From Candidatus Bathyarchaeota archaeon (GTDB taxonomy: Archaea; Thermoproteota; CALKCG01; B24): 64,000 bases of DNA. The stretch is from the NCBI GenBank assembly GCA_018396755.1, contig JAGTQM010000003.1, forward strand, positions 78,919 through 142,918, given 5' to 3'. The position numbers were made by a program, and so were the translations under genes. The notes under the pieces are model-generated. The model was not told the origin of the DNA. It searched no databases and saw only the letters and a list, made by a program, of their open reading frames with translations. Shown here one piece after another: positions 29,768 to 39,044 of the stretch. How positions within the stretch are numbered: position 1 is the stretch's first letter; each line of letters opens with the position of its first letter.

Positions 29768-30084
29768 GGGGGCGGGTAAGCCAGTGAGCGGGTTTCCGGA
29801 CGCTTAAGCGTCTGGAGGAAACTCCTCCGCGCAGGTGGAATCACACCACGGCGACGTGGGGGGCGGGAGCCCCGGCTCCGGCGCAGAAAAGTCACTCTCA
29901 CCCGGTGCATGTGGATGATAGGCGGTTCAACCGCTGACAATACCGGGATGTAGAGGTGAAACTGCCGTCCTGTGGGCGTTAAGGCGAAGGAAGCCTATGA
30001 GCTTCCACCTGAGGCTTCAGTAGGCCGCATTAGTCGAATCCCGCTTAAAACAAAAGGAGGGTTACGGCTGGCATACCCGCTCCT
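29768..30084 (+). ncRNA. rnpB: RNase P RNA (archaeal)
   Basis: Terminal P1 helix GGGGCGGGTAAGCCAG/CTGGCATACCCGCTCC; CR-I-like GAGGAAACTCC; CR-IV-like GAGGTGAAACTGCCGTCC...TAAGGCGAAGGAAGCC; CR-V-like AACAAAAGGAGGGTTACGGC. Confidence 0.87.
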
Positions 30085-30325
30085 TGAGGCTGGTGACATT
30101 TAAATAGGACTCCGTCTGTGGCTTCGAGCGGCTAGATGCCAGACGCGATCCCACCTACATAATGAGGGAGGTGATGCTTCACTCCACCCTCTCCTTAAAT
30201 TTATGAATAGGCTTCCAAATATCTTCTCTTCTCAAAGTATTTAATTTTTGCTCATCTATCCCCTAACTGAAGTAAGGGGTTTTCTGGAGCACAATTTTTA
30301 TGAATTAGTGGAGAAAAATCCGTTG

Positions 30326-30754
30326 TTAAATGGGCGCTAAGACTGCAAAGAGTGCGCTTAAGGCTACAATTATTATGAGGAATATTATGGATGATACTAT
30401 TGCTATGGATAGTGCTCCGGTCCACCCGACGTCGAAAATGGTTTTATAGGATGCTAACCACGCGAGGAAAGCTAGTATTATTGCCAGTATTGATGATAGT
30501 TCACCTAAAAATAGGTATAGGATTATTGATGATAGAGCTATAACTATTGTAAACACTATCGGTCCTATGAGCGTAGCAAGCATGGCTTTCCCCATCGAAG
30601 CCTTTTTTCCAACTATGATTCTAGCCGCTATATAGACTGGTATTGATGCGAATATCCATGCGATAAGTAGCATTAGTATTAATGTTGTTAAAGGCGGGAT
30701 CGTCCAAATGGCAAATGGACGAGGCATATTTAACACTTTCCTCCCATTCTTCAC
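30326..30754 (-). CDS. Small multi-spanning membrane protein (Yip1-like?)
   Basis: Four to five hydrophobic segments. Confidence 0.6.
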   Translation of the reverse strand: MKNGRKVLNMPRPFAIWTIPPLTTLILMLLIAWIFASIPVYIAARIIVGKKASMGKAMLATLIGPIVFTIVIALSSIILYLFLGELSSILAIILAFLAWLASYKTIFDVGWTGALSIAIVSSIIFLIIIVALSALFAVLAPI

Positions 30755-30771
30755 TGTACTATGATGTGTTC

Positions 30772-31053
30772 TTATTGGCTGGTTGAAGTTTCAGATTTTT
30801 CCTCTTTCTTCAATTCCTGTTCAATTTCCCTCTCAATATCCTCTATAGGCTTTGGTGGAGGAGTTGTTGCCAGCGTATATCCTATCCAAGCCAGAATCGC
30901 TAGTACTCCTCCAACTGCGACAAAGCCTGTGAGTTTAAGCACGAGCAGTGCGTAGTCTGTTAGAAAGACAAGGTAAGCATAAACTAGTATGCCTAGAACT
31001 CCCGCCGCAAGTAGTAGTGCACCTATAACTTGGTCTTTACTCATGTAAACCAC
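30772..31053 (-). CDS. Small membrane protein with charged C-terminus
   Basis: Two TM segments, EDIEREIEQELKKEEKSE tail. Confidence 0.6.
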   Translation of the reverse strand: MVYMSKDQVIGALLLAAGVLGILVYAYLVFLTDYALLVLKLTGFVAVGGVLAILAWIGYTLATTPPPKPIEDIEREIEQELKKEEKSETSTSQ

Positions 31054-31153
31054 CCGGATATTGAAAATAGTTTAATCCTTAGCTAGATTTAAGATTTACC
31101 ACAACTCTCAACGTTTGTTACATTTTCCTCTACGCATTTAATCTGGAGGAACA

Positions 31154-31450
31154 CTATCTGATCAGCGTTTTAGCCAGAATGTAGACGATCAAGCCTACGA
31201 TGAAAGCGGTGACTATTGGTGTAAAATTCAACTGTTGAAACTCAGCGGTTGACCTTTCTCCAAAGGTTTGACTGAGGCTCTTATTACTCGCTTCTACGTC
31301 TTCAGAAATCCCTTGAGAAAGAGGCCTCACCTTTCCCTCTTCGTCGGTATGGGTTTGAAGTGGAGCTTGAAGCGTAGTCGAAAGTATTATTGCTAACACT
31401 ACTCCCAATACTATGCTGGTAGCGGCCTTCTTAATTTGTCTAGTCATCAT
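31154..31450 (-). CDS. Small secreted/membrane-anchored protein (two TM)
   Basis: N-terminal signal-like segment and C-terminal TM flanking a polar loop. Confidence 0.55.
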   Translation of the reverse strand: MMTRQIKKAATSIVLGVVLAIILSTTLQAPLQTHTDEEGKVRPLSQGISEDVEASNKSLSQTFGERSTAEFQQLNFTPIVTAFIVGLIVYILAKTLIR

Positions 31451-31487
31451 ATAAGAATATCACGCTTTTAAAAGATAATTCTAATGT

Positions 31488-31931
31488 TTAGAACGGCCTC
31501 CTCCTCCATATTCTAAAGGTTTCATACCAGAAGATGATCGCTGCTATTGCCGCGACGATTAAAGCCATAGCGTTTACCGTAGACCATGTTAGAAGTTGAT
31601 ACGCCACTATTGTCATGAAGAAACTGGCATAGAATAAGTATCTTGGAAGAGCCAACCCCATAACATTTACAAACAGGCTTAAAACACCTGCGTCGACTTT
31701 TCTCGTGACAATATACCTACCGTATGCATCCTTACCAACCAAACCAAGCGTTTCCAATTTATCAAGATGGTGAAACGCTAAGCTTGGACTTGAAAACCTT
31801 AATGCCCTCTGGACTTCCCTCACGCCAACCCCCCTTCTATTCTTCAGAAGATACATGTAGACTTGCAACGTTTTACCTCTAAGAGCATACTCTACCTTCT
31901 CCATATCCGGCTCTTTAGACTTCTCAGACAT
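31488..31931 (-). CDS. Winged-helix regulator with C-terminal transmembrane segments
   Basis: GVREVQRALRFSSPSLAFHHLDKLETLGLVGKDAYGRYIVT wHTH followed by TM helices. Confidence 0.82.
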   Translation of the reverse strand: MSEKSKEPDMEKVEYALRGKTLQVYMYLLKNRRGVGVREVQRALRFSSPSLAFHHLDKLETLGLVGKDAYGRYIVTRKVDAGVLSLFVNVMGLALPRYLFYASFFMTIVAYQLLTWSTVNAMALIVAAIAAIIFWYETFRIWRRRPF

Positions 31932-32105
31932 TTCGGCTCCTCAATCAAACAATCGACTAGATCATGAATAAATATTTCCCTGTCAGGATGGGAAGGTTTT
32001 CTGAATATTTAGCACGTTTAAGTATATTTGAAAAAGTCGAACAATCGCCAGTTTATTTAAATCCTTTAAAATGCTTCTACATGTTAATATACATAGAATA
32101 GAGAC

Positions 32106-33203
32106 CTAGTATAGGATTTCCTCTAGCCTGTTGCTTTCAAGGGCTTTCTTAAGCTCTAAAGCTATTCGCTTACCCGTAGACATAGGCTCGTTAAACAGGT
32201 ATGCCGTGTATGGTGAACCCTGAGGGTATAGATTTGTACCGGCAACTATCCTAGCGGAAACTTCGAAAACTGTAAACCCCCTACTGGGATGATATATCGT
32301 TTCAAGGCAAAATGGTCCTACTATCCCCGGTGGGAAAAGCCTCTGAGAAGCCAATACCACTCTAGCACCCATGTCAAGACAATCCTTTAAAAAGCTTTCC
32401 CTTAAAATTAAAGGCTGATTTCCAGTAACAGTGTAGTCGAAGAACTCCTCTGGAACGTTGGGAAGCCCTCTATATGCCTCATCTATAGGCTCTATACGTT
32501 TATCCATACCTAGAAGTTCAAGTCTACCCTTCGTCACTCTAAACCCCACATCCAGCATTAGACTGTAGAAGAAGTGGAAGTAGTAGCGTACTCCAGGTAC
32601 GAACTCCTGTATGGAAGCTTCTTCAACACTTTTTATAAGCCTCTTCTCCATAGCCCGTTTAATCTTCTCTTCAAGCTCTTCAGCAGAATCTGCTATGAAG
32701 TATCCTGTTCCTCCTTTTGCACCAGGATACTTTACGAATACTTTACAGTCGACTTCCGAGGGGTTTTTAAACTCTCTCGGGGTTTTCAAACCAGCCTCCC
32801 TAAACCATTCTCTCTGTTTAGATCTATCGCTCTCCCACAGTAAAACCATTCTGTTGCCGAACATAGGTACGAAAAGCCTATTAAGAATGTTAGCGGCTCC
32901 AATATACTCGACGAAAGAGCCGTGAGGTATTATCACACAATTCTCCTCTACAAGCCTCTCCTGAACGTCTTTAGAAAGTATGTCTTTAAATTCTCGCACC
33001 TCTATGAAAATGTCTGGTTTAGCTAGAGGGAAAGCTTCGTAGACAAATCTACGGTCTGGTGTTGTCACACCAAGCGTTTTGAATTTCAGCCATTTAGCTC
33101 CGTGGAAAATTTGAAGTGCTGAATGAGAGCATATAGTTGAAATGGTTAATCTGCTCTTATCGTATTTTGAAAACAGCCTTCTAATTTCACCACTCGTTAT
33201 CAT
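32106..33203 (-). CDS. purP: PurP-like ATP-grasp FAICAR synthetase family protein (copy 1)
   Basis: STICSHSALQIFHGAKWLKFKTLGV; VFVKYPGAKGGTGYFIADSAEE; FEVSARIVAGTNLY. Confidence 0.85.
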   Translation of the reverse strand: MITSGEIRRLFSKYDKSRLTISTICSHSALQIFHGAKWLKFKTLGVTTPDRRFVYEAFPLAKPDIFIEVREFKDILSKDVQERLVEENCVIIPHGSFVEYIGAANILNRLFVPMFGNRMVLLWESDRSKQREWFREAGLKTPREFKNPSEVDCKVFVKYPGAKGGTGYFIADSAEELEEKIKRAMEKRLIKSVEEASIQEFVPGVRYYFHFFYSLMLDVGFRVTKGRLELLGMDKRIEPIDEAYRGLPNVPEEFFDYTVTGNQPLILRESFLKDCLDMGARVVLASQRLFPPGIVGPFCLETIYHPSRGFTVFEVSARIVAGTNLYPQGSPYTAYLFNEPMSTGKRIALELKKALESNRLEEILY

Positions 33204-34366
33204 GTTACAGCCTCTCTAAGTCTACCGTGTTTATAAGCGTATGAAATTTCAATAGTGGTTAGATCTAAAACGCTTTCAATCCTATCGAGTCCAAGTTCTC
33301 TGAGGACTTCAGAATAACATATTGAAAGCCTCCTCATTTCAGGTGAAGTGGGTCCTACGCATGGACTTCCAGGGACTCTAGGACTTACGTCGAACACGTA
33401 GAATTCAAGCCTCCTACCTTCAGGATCTTCAGGGTCGTATACTATGGCTCCTTGAAGTGCGAAAGAACCTATAAGTCCTGGAGGATACTCCAACCTACAT
33501 ATTTCAATAAACTTTTCAGCAGCCTTATAGACAAGCGGCTTCTGAGACTCTCTCATGGTTACTCCGAAGTGGCCGATCTCCTCATTCTTAATAGGGACGT
33601 TTAAATCAAGCTGGTCTTTTGCGGGCAAGTTTAATACTCCATGTAGGTTTACCTGCCTCCTATCATCGAATCCTAGGAAGTCGAACGGTGGGAAGACGTC
33701 TGTGAGAGCCCACGCGTGGAAGTTTGCGTTAAACCTCGGACCTAGAGCATACTCTTCTATTATAGATTGTTTAAGATCCTCCTCCGATATAACGTCTTCC
33801 CTTATAAGCTTCTCAGCCTTAGTCCAATACTCCTCCGGGGTGTTTGCCGTGAAGAACGCTCTTTCAAGAGGCTTCTTCTTCTGTCTAACTTTTACAATAA
33901 CCAGTCTATCTATTTTCTCTGGGCTTAAAAACATTCTGGGCGTTTTAATTCCCGCCTTTTCCAAAAGCCAGTACTGGTTTCTAGGGAGAAGCCTCTCCTC
34001 TGTTTTCAAGAGGTACCTATTCCCATATATTGGGACGTAAAACTTATTCTCTATGTTTTCCCACCCCACGTAGACTGTGAAGGACCTATTCGGTATGAAA
34101 ACAGTATTCAATTCTCGAAGTCTATCTTGAACATTATCGTCGATTATCTCTTCAAACTTATCTAGGAGGATGACTTCATCGAATAGAAACCTGTTGTATT
34201 TTACGTAAAGCTCCTCCCTACCCTTTTGACATACAACTACTGTTTTGAAGCCAGCGTATTTAGCGGATACTGCAACTTCTTCTGCTGAATGGCTTCCAAG
34301 CACACCTATGGTTGGTTTACCATATTTTAAAACCAGTTCTTGAACTTCGCTTCTCTCAATAGTCAT
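33200..34366 (-). CDS. purP: PurP-like ATP-grasp protein (copy 2)
   Basis: GVLGSHSAEEVAVSAKYAGFKTVVVC; VDLNVPIKNEEIGHFGVTMRES-like segment; FDVSPRVPGSPCVGPTSPEMR. Confidence 0.85.
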   Translation of the reverse strand: MTIERSEVQELVLKYGKPTIGVLGSHSAEEVAVSAKYAGFKTVVVCQKGREELYVKYNRFLFDEVILLDKFEEIIDDNVQDRLRELNTVFIPNRSFTVYVGWENIENKFYVPIYGNRYLLKTEERLLPRNQYWLLEKAGIKTPRMFLSPEKIDRLVIVKVRQKKKPLERAFFTANTPEEYWTKAEKLIREDVISEEDLKQSIIEEYALGPRFNANFHAWALTDVFPPFDFLGFDDRRQVNLHGVLNLPAKDQLDLNVPIKNEEIGHFGVTMRESQKPLVYKAAEKFIEICRLEYPPGLIGSFALQGAIVYDPEDPEGRRLEFYVFDVSPRVPGSPCVGPTSPEMRRLSICYSEVLRELGLDRIESVLDLTTIEISYAYKHGRLREAVT

Positions 34367-34461
34367 ATGGTTTTCCCTGTTAAAATGTTGTTGATTCTAG
34401 CTTAAAAAGCTGAGAACTACTTAAACTTTTTAATGCGATTTTCCTATGTAACCTGAAGCAT

Positions 34462-35733
34462 ATGCGAGTTAAAATGTCTGGTTTTAGAAGTCTTTCAACG
34501 GTCGATGAAGCCTTGAAAAGGCTTTTAGAAGCTATTAAGGATCATAAGCTTAGCGTTGAGGAGGTGTCTCTGGAAAACTCCGTCGATAGGATATGTGGTG
34601 AAGATTTACTGGCTCCCGTAGATATTCCCCCTTTTAACAGGTCAGCTGTAGACGGCTATGCAGTCAGATACATAGACGTTTTGAGTGCGTCACCATCCAA
34701 CCCTATAGAACTTAAAATCGTAGGCGTCTCGGAAGCTGACTATGACCTAGGAACACTTCCAAAAGTTAATCCCGGAGAGGCTGTAGAGATTTACACGGGT
34801 GCCCCCATACCGTTTGGAGCAGACTCCGTGATCATGGCTGAATTCTGTAAAAGAGATGGAGATAAACTGTGGGTTTCAAAGCCAGTAGCATACATGCAGA
34901 ATATTTCAGTGAAAGGGGAGGACTTTAAAACCGGGGATCTTGTCGTAGCTAAAGGCGTTAAATTGAAACCGTGGCATGTAGGTGCTCTAGCTTCCCTAGG
35001 CATAGTAAGCGTAACAGTTTACCGTAAGCCCGTAGTCTTAATAGCATCAACTGGTTTAGAGCTTAAACAGCTGGGCTCTGAAGACCACTCGGGTAAAATA
35101 TACGACTCAACTAGGCCTATGCTTAAAGCGCTTTTGAAAAACATTAACTGTACGGTTTTAGACTTTGGAATACTTCCCGACGAGCCTACATACACTATGA
35201 AAACGATTTCTAAGCATTTAGAATCGGTCGATTTAGTGATAATTACTGGTGGGACAAGTCTAGGTTTGAGAGATGCGACGCCGGAGGCTTTAAACATGTT
35301 GGAAGGTTCAAAGTTGATCTTCCACGGGGTTCGTATGAGACCTGGTAAGCCTACTGGTGCATATCTTGTAAAAGATAGGATTATTTTCATGCTTTCAGGC
35401 TTCCCAGTTGCAGCCTTCATAGGGTTTAAAGTCTTCGTTGAACCAGCTATATATGCTTTAACAGGTTCTAAGCCAGACCCGCAACCTACTGTTAAAGCAT
35501 ATGTTACCAGGAGGTTGGCTAAGCCTACGGGTGTTAAAGCGTACATTAGAGTTAGAGTTTACCGTTCTCAAAACCGTTTTTACGCCGAACCTCTTAGATT
35601 GACGGGATCAGGGATACTTTCAACTCTGACCAGGGGTAACGGTATTCTCGTTTTAGAAGAGGAAGTGGAAGGTCTTGAAGAAGGGGAGGAGGTTGAAGTT
35701 CTACTCACACAGCCTTTTGAAGAGGTGGAGTAG
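34462..35733 (+). CDS. moeA: Molybdopterin molybdenumtransferase MoeA
   Basis: DIPPFNRSAVDGYAVR; YTGAPIPFGADSVIMAEF; MRPGKPTGAYLV. Confidence 0.95.
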   Translation: MRVKMSGFRSLSTVDEALKRLLEAIKDHKLSVEEVSLENSVDRICGEDLLAPVDIPPFNRSAVDGYAVRYIDVLSASPSNPIELKIVGVSEADYDLGTLPKVNPGEAVEIYTGAPIPFGADSVIMAEFCKRDGDKLWVSKPVAYMQNISVKGEDFKTGDLVVAKGVKLKPWHVGALASLGIVSVTVYRKPVVLIASTGLELKQLGSEDHSGKIYDSTRPMLKALLKNINCTVLDFGILPDEPTYTMKTISKHLESVDLVIITGGTSLGLRDATPEALNMLEGSKLIFHGVRMRPGKPTGAYLVKDRIIFMLSGFPVAAFIGFKVFVEPAIYALTGSKPDPQPTVKAYVTRRLAKPTGVKAYIRVRVYRSQNRFYAEPLRLTGSGILSTLTRGNGILVLEEEVEGLEEGEEVEVLLTQPFEEVE

Positions 35734-35735
35734 GA

Positions 35736-37709
35736 TTGGCGAAGGTTTTCCATAGGCTTATGAAGGTTGATGAAGCTGTAGAGCTCGTTAAAAGGCATCT
35801 AAAATCGCTCAGCCTCGAGTTAGAGTACGTAGCTTTAACGGAAGCTCTAGGTAGAATTCTCGCTGAGACTGTAGTTTCACCAATTGATTATCCTCCGTTC
35901 GACCGGGCAACTGTAGACGGCTATGCCGTTAACAGCACCAGTCTGCTGAATGCTGATGAGGAAAACCCTGTTAAACTTAGAGTTGTTGGAGAGGTTAAAG
36001 TTGGGGAGCTTCCAGGTTTGGAAGTTAAACCGGGTGAAGCTACGGAAATACATACCGGCGCCCCAATCCCAAAGGGAGCAGACTCAGTTGTAATGTCTGA
36101 GTATACTAAAAGGGTTGGAGACTACGTATTCATCTACAGGTCTACCTATCCTGGTGAAAATATCGCTCAAACCGGTGTAGATTTAATGGTTGGTGAAACT
36201 CTGCTTAGAAAAGGCGTGGTTTTAACGTCTAGGGAAATCAGCGTACTTGCTGCTATTGGGCTTGATAAGATTCCAGTTTACAGGAGAGTTAAAATCGCCG
36301 TAATCTCAACGGGATGCGAGGTTCAGCCGCCAGGCTCCCCTCTAAAACCAGGCAGGATCTACGATGTAAATAGCTCTACGATTTCCTGTATGCTTAGAGA
36401 ATTAGGCTGTCAACCGGACATATTAGGGATATACCCTGATGACTTTGACGTTTTACGTGAAGTCGTTGGAAAAGCCCTTGAAAACTACGACGTTGTAATA
36501 TCGTCTGGAAGTACTTCAGCTGGGTTTGGCGATGTAATCTATCGGGTTTTCAATAGTCTAGGTAAACCAGGCGTTCTAGTTCATGGGCTTTTAATGAGAC
36601 CTGGCAAGCCCACCGTTGCAGCCGTGATAAATGGTAAATTTGCATTGGGATTACCTGGTTTCCCAGTTTCAGCTATGATAGCTTTCCACATGTTTGCAAG
36701 ACCGATTATCGCGCATCTAATCGGTCTTCCGATTGAAAGTCCCCTCAAGATCAGAGCGTCTCTACCGTTTAGAGTTAAGACGGGTGGTGGAGTGAAAACA
36801 ATAATACCTGTGAGTTTAACTTCAAACCACTTTGGTTTTTTCTCAGCATATCCTATTGTTGAAGAATCTGGAGCCATATGGAGATTGGCTTTATCTGACG
36901 GCTTTATAGAATGTCCCGAGGAGAGGGACTTCCTCGATGAGGATGAAGAAGTATATGTGACGCTTTTCTCTAAATCTATCAAGCCAGCTGACCTAGTCTT
37001 CATTGGAAGCCACTGTCTAGGTTTAGATATCCTCTTCGAGTGTTTTAGAGAACCATTAACCATGAAAATGGTTAACATAGGTTCAATGGGAGGGCTTTTA
37101 GCCGTTAAAAGAGGTGAAGCCGATGTAGCAGGTATTCACCTTCTAGACCCTGAAACTATGCAGTATAATATCCCTTATATAAGAAAATACGGGTTAGAAG
37201 GTAGAGTTGTACTAGTTAGAGGATATGCTCGAACACAGGGCTTCATAGTGAAACCCGGTAATCCGAAGAAGATATGCGGGTTTAAAGACTTCTTCAGAGA
37301 AGATGTTACAATCATAAATAGAAATAAGGGCTCTGGAACAAGAGCTTTAATAGATGAAGGTTTACGGAAAGCCTCTGAAAGCCTCGGGTTGAAGTTTGAA
37401 GAGGCAGTTAAAAGAATCAGAGGTTACACATTTGAGGCTAAAACCCACTCTGCAGTAGCCTCTGCCGTAACACATGGTAAATGCGACGTAGGCGTAGGCA
37501 TTGAAGCAGCAGCCTACGCATGTGGATTGGAATTCATACCGATAGCTGAAGAATCCTATGATTTCTTAATCCTAAGCGATAGGCTTCAGAAGAAGCCTGT
37601 TCAACTCTTCATTGAAATCCTTGGATCTGACATGTTTAAAAGAGTACTTATGGAGAGGCTTAGAGGATATAGGTCTCTTAAAGAGACTGGTAGTGTGGTA
37701 TACCGCTGA
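35736..37709 (+). CDS. moeA: MoeA fused to C-terminal periplasmic-binding-protein-like domain
   Basis: DYPPFDRATVDGYAVN...MRPGKPTVAAV then FIGSHCLGLDILFECF...VTIINRNKGSGTRALIDEGL. Confidence 0.94.
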   Translation: MAKVFHRLMKVDEAVELVKRHLKSLSLELEYVALTEALGRILAETVVSPIDYPPFDRATVDGYAVNSTSLLNADEENPVKLRVVGEVKVGELPGLEVKPGEATEIHTGAPIPKGADSVVMSEYTKRVGDYVFIYRSTYPGENIAQTGVDLMVGETLLRKGVVLTSREISVLAAIGLDKIPVYRRVKIAVISTGCEVQPPGSPLKPGRIYDVNSSTISCMLRELGCQPDILGIYPDDFDVLREVVGKALENYDVVISSGSTSAGFGDVIYRVFNSLGKPGVLVHGLLMRPGKPTVAAVINGKFALGLPGFPVSAMIAFHMFARPIIAHLIGLPIESPLKIRASLPFRVKTGGGVKTIIPVSLTSNHFGFFSAYPIVEESGAIWRLALSDGFIECPEERDFLDEDEEVYVTLFSKSIKPADLVFIGSHCLGLDILFECFREPLTMKMVNIGSMGGLLAVKRGEADVAGIHLLDPETMQYNIPYIRKYGLEGRVVLVRGYARTQGFIVKPGNPKKICGFKDFFREDVTIINRNKGSGTRALIDEGLRKASESLGLKFEEAVKRIRGYTFEAKTHSAVASAVTHGKCDVGVGIEAAAYACGLEFIPIAEESYDFLILSDRLQKKPVQLFIEILGSDMFKRVLMERLRGYRSLKETGSVVYR

Positions 37710-37801
37710 AAGCGTCATCCGGTCAAAAAATACTCCGTCGCCCCATCTATAGTGGAAGACGAGAGTATGTTTAAAAATCGAAGTCTGCTTATCAATATCT
37801 T

Positions 37802-37999
37802 ATGTGTCTTCTTAAAGTCTATTTAGATGATGGCGTTAGAAGGAAGCTAATAGCAACAGATGTAGCTTTAATCATGCGTGAGGAGGATGGTTTCAGACTT
37901 AGATTTTTAGAGCCGAGTAGAGATGTTCTACTTAGAAAAGCTATGCTTCAATTTTTAGATGCATTAAATTCTCTGATTGTATTCAAGGCTTTAGAATGA
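37802..37999 (+). CDS. CooT-like small protein
   Basis: Short MCxxxVYL start with Cys2 and beta-rich layout as in CooT family. Confidence 0.65.
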   Translation: MCLLKVYLDDGVRRKLIATDVALIMREEDGFRLRFLEPSRDVLLRKAMLQFLDALNSLIVFKALE

Positions 38000-38045
38000 C
38001 ACTTCAATGTTTAAAAGACAGCAATAAGTATACTATTTTGGGAGA

Positions 38046-39017
38046 ATGGGGAGAAGACGGGGAGAAAGATCAGATCCGAAGCTATCCTATTTAACGACTT
38101 TCCTGAAGGTTGTTGAAGAGGGTGGGTTTAGAAAGGCCGCTAGAAAGCTAAACGTATCCCCTGTAGCTGTTATGAACCATGTTAAAGCTTTAGAGGAGTA
38201 CTTTGGTGTAAAACTGTTCAAGCCGCATGAAGGTCTAACCCCTGAGGGTGAAAACGTTTACACGGCTGTAAGAGAAACTGTAAGTAGGCTTTCTCTTCTT
38301 AGGGGAATGGTTCCCGAGGTGGAGAAAGCTGGCAAGATTAAGCTAACTGTTTACACGACTGAAACCCCCATGGAATATCTCCTCCCATGCTTCCTACTGA
38401 GGTTTAAAGAATTTAACCCCGATGTTGATTTTCAGGTAGAGGTAGGTCTTCTAGAAGATGTAAAGTTGAGTCTTAAAGAAGGGTTGGCTGACGTGGGGCT
38501 TGTAATGATTCCGGAGCATTTGAAAAACACGTTTCTCGATGGATTTGAATCTTTAGATATTCTGAAAGATTCTCTCGTAGCGGTATCCTCCCTCCTCCAT
38601 AGGATTTCAAGGATTAAGCCCATAGATCTTCGAGTTCTGAGTAAACAACCGTTCATACTAGATAAGCCGGGATCAGACAATAGACTGTTTACAGATGAAA
38701 TGTTCTCCCTCAACCTGATAGACCCATCCACCTTAAATGTTAGATTCGCTCTGAGAGGTTCTTCAGCTATAATGAGTGCCGTAAGCCAAGGATTAGGGGT
38801 AAGCATACTACCTGAAATGCTCACTAGAAAATGGGTTAAAGCCGGCTTAGTATCAACTAGCCGCTTGGAATGTAAAGGGATCGATTTAGTGCTTCTCCTA
38901 ATCAAACCGGAGGGTTCTTGGAGCGATTTAGTTAAATCTATATGGAAATTTGCTAAAAGTTTTACTGAAATCTACGGAAGCAATCCTCCGTGTTTGCAGA
39001 GATTCACACCGTTATAA
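38046..39017 (+). CDS. LysR-family transcriptional regulator
   Basis: LTTFLKVVEEGGFRKAARKLNVSPVAVMNHVKALEEYFGVKLFKPH; type 2 PBP domain. Confidence 0.92.
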   Translation: MGRRRGERSDPKLSYLTTFLKVVEEGGFRKAARKLNVSPVAVMNHVKALEEYFGVKLFKPHEGLTPEGENVYTAVRETVSRLSLLRGMVPEVEKAGKIKLTVYTTETPMEYLLPCFLLRFKEFNPDVDFQVEVGLLEDVKLSLKEGLADVGLVMIPEHLKNTFLDGFESLDILKDSLVAVSSLLHRISRIKPIDLRVLSKQPFILDKPGSDNRLFTDEMFSLNLIDPSTLNVRFALRGSSAIMSAVSQGLGVSILPEMLTRKWVKAGLVSTSRLECKGIDLVLLLIKPEGSWSDLVKSIWKFAKSFTEIYGSNPPCLQRFTPL

Positions 39018-39044
39018 AAGTCGTTTTACGTAGATGATAGGCCT

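Noticed and set aside
29737-29940. 67-aa minus-strand ORF within the RNase P RNA
   Set aside because: Explained by rnpB structure; arginine-rich artefact of GC-rich RNA gene
36581-37078. 165-aa minus-strand ORF inside moeA-PBP
   Set aside because: Shadow ORF of a confidently coding frame
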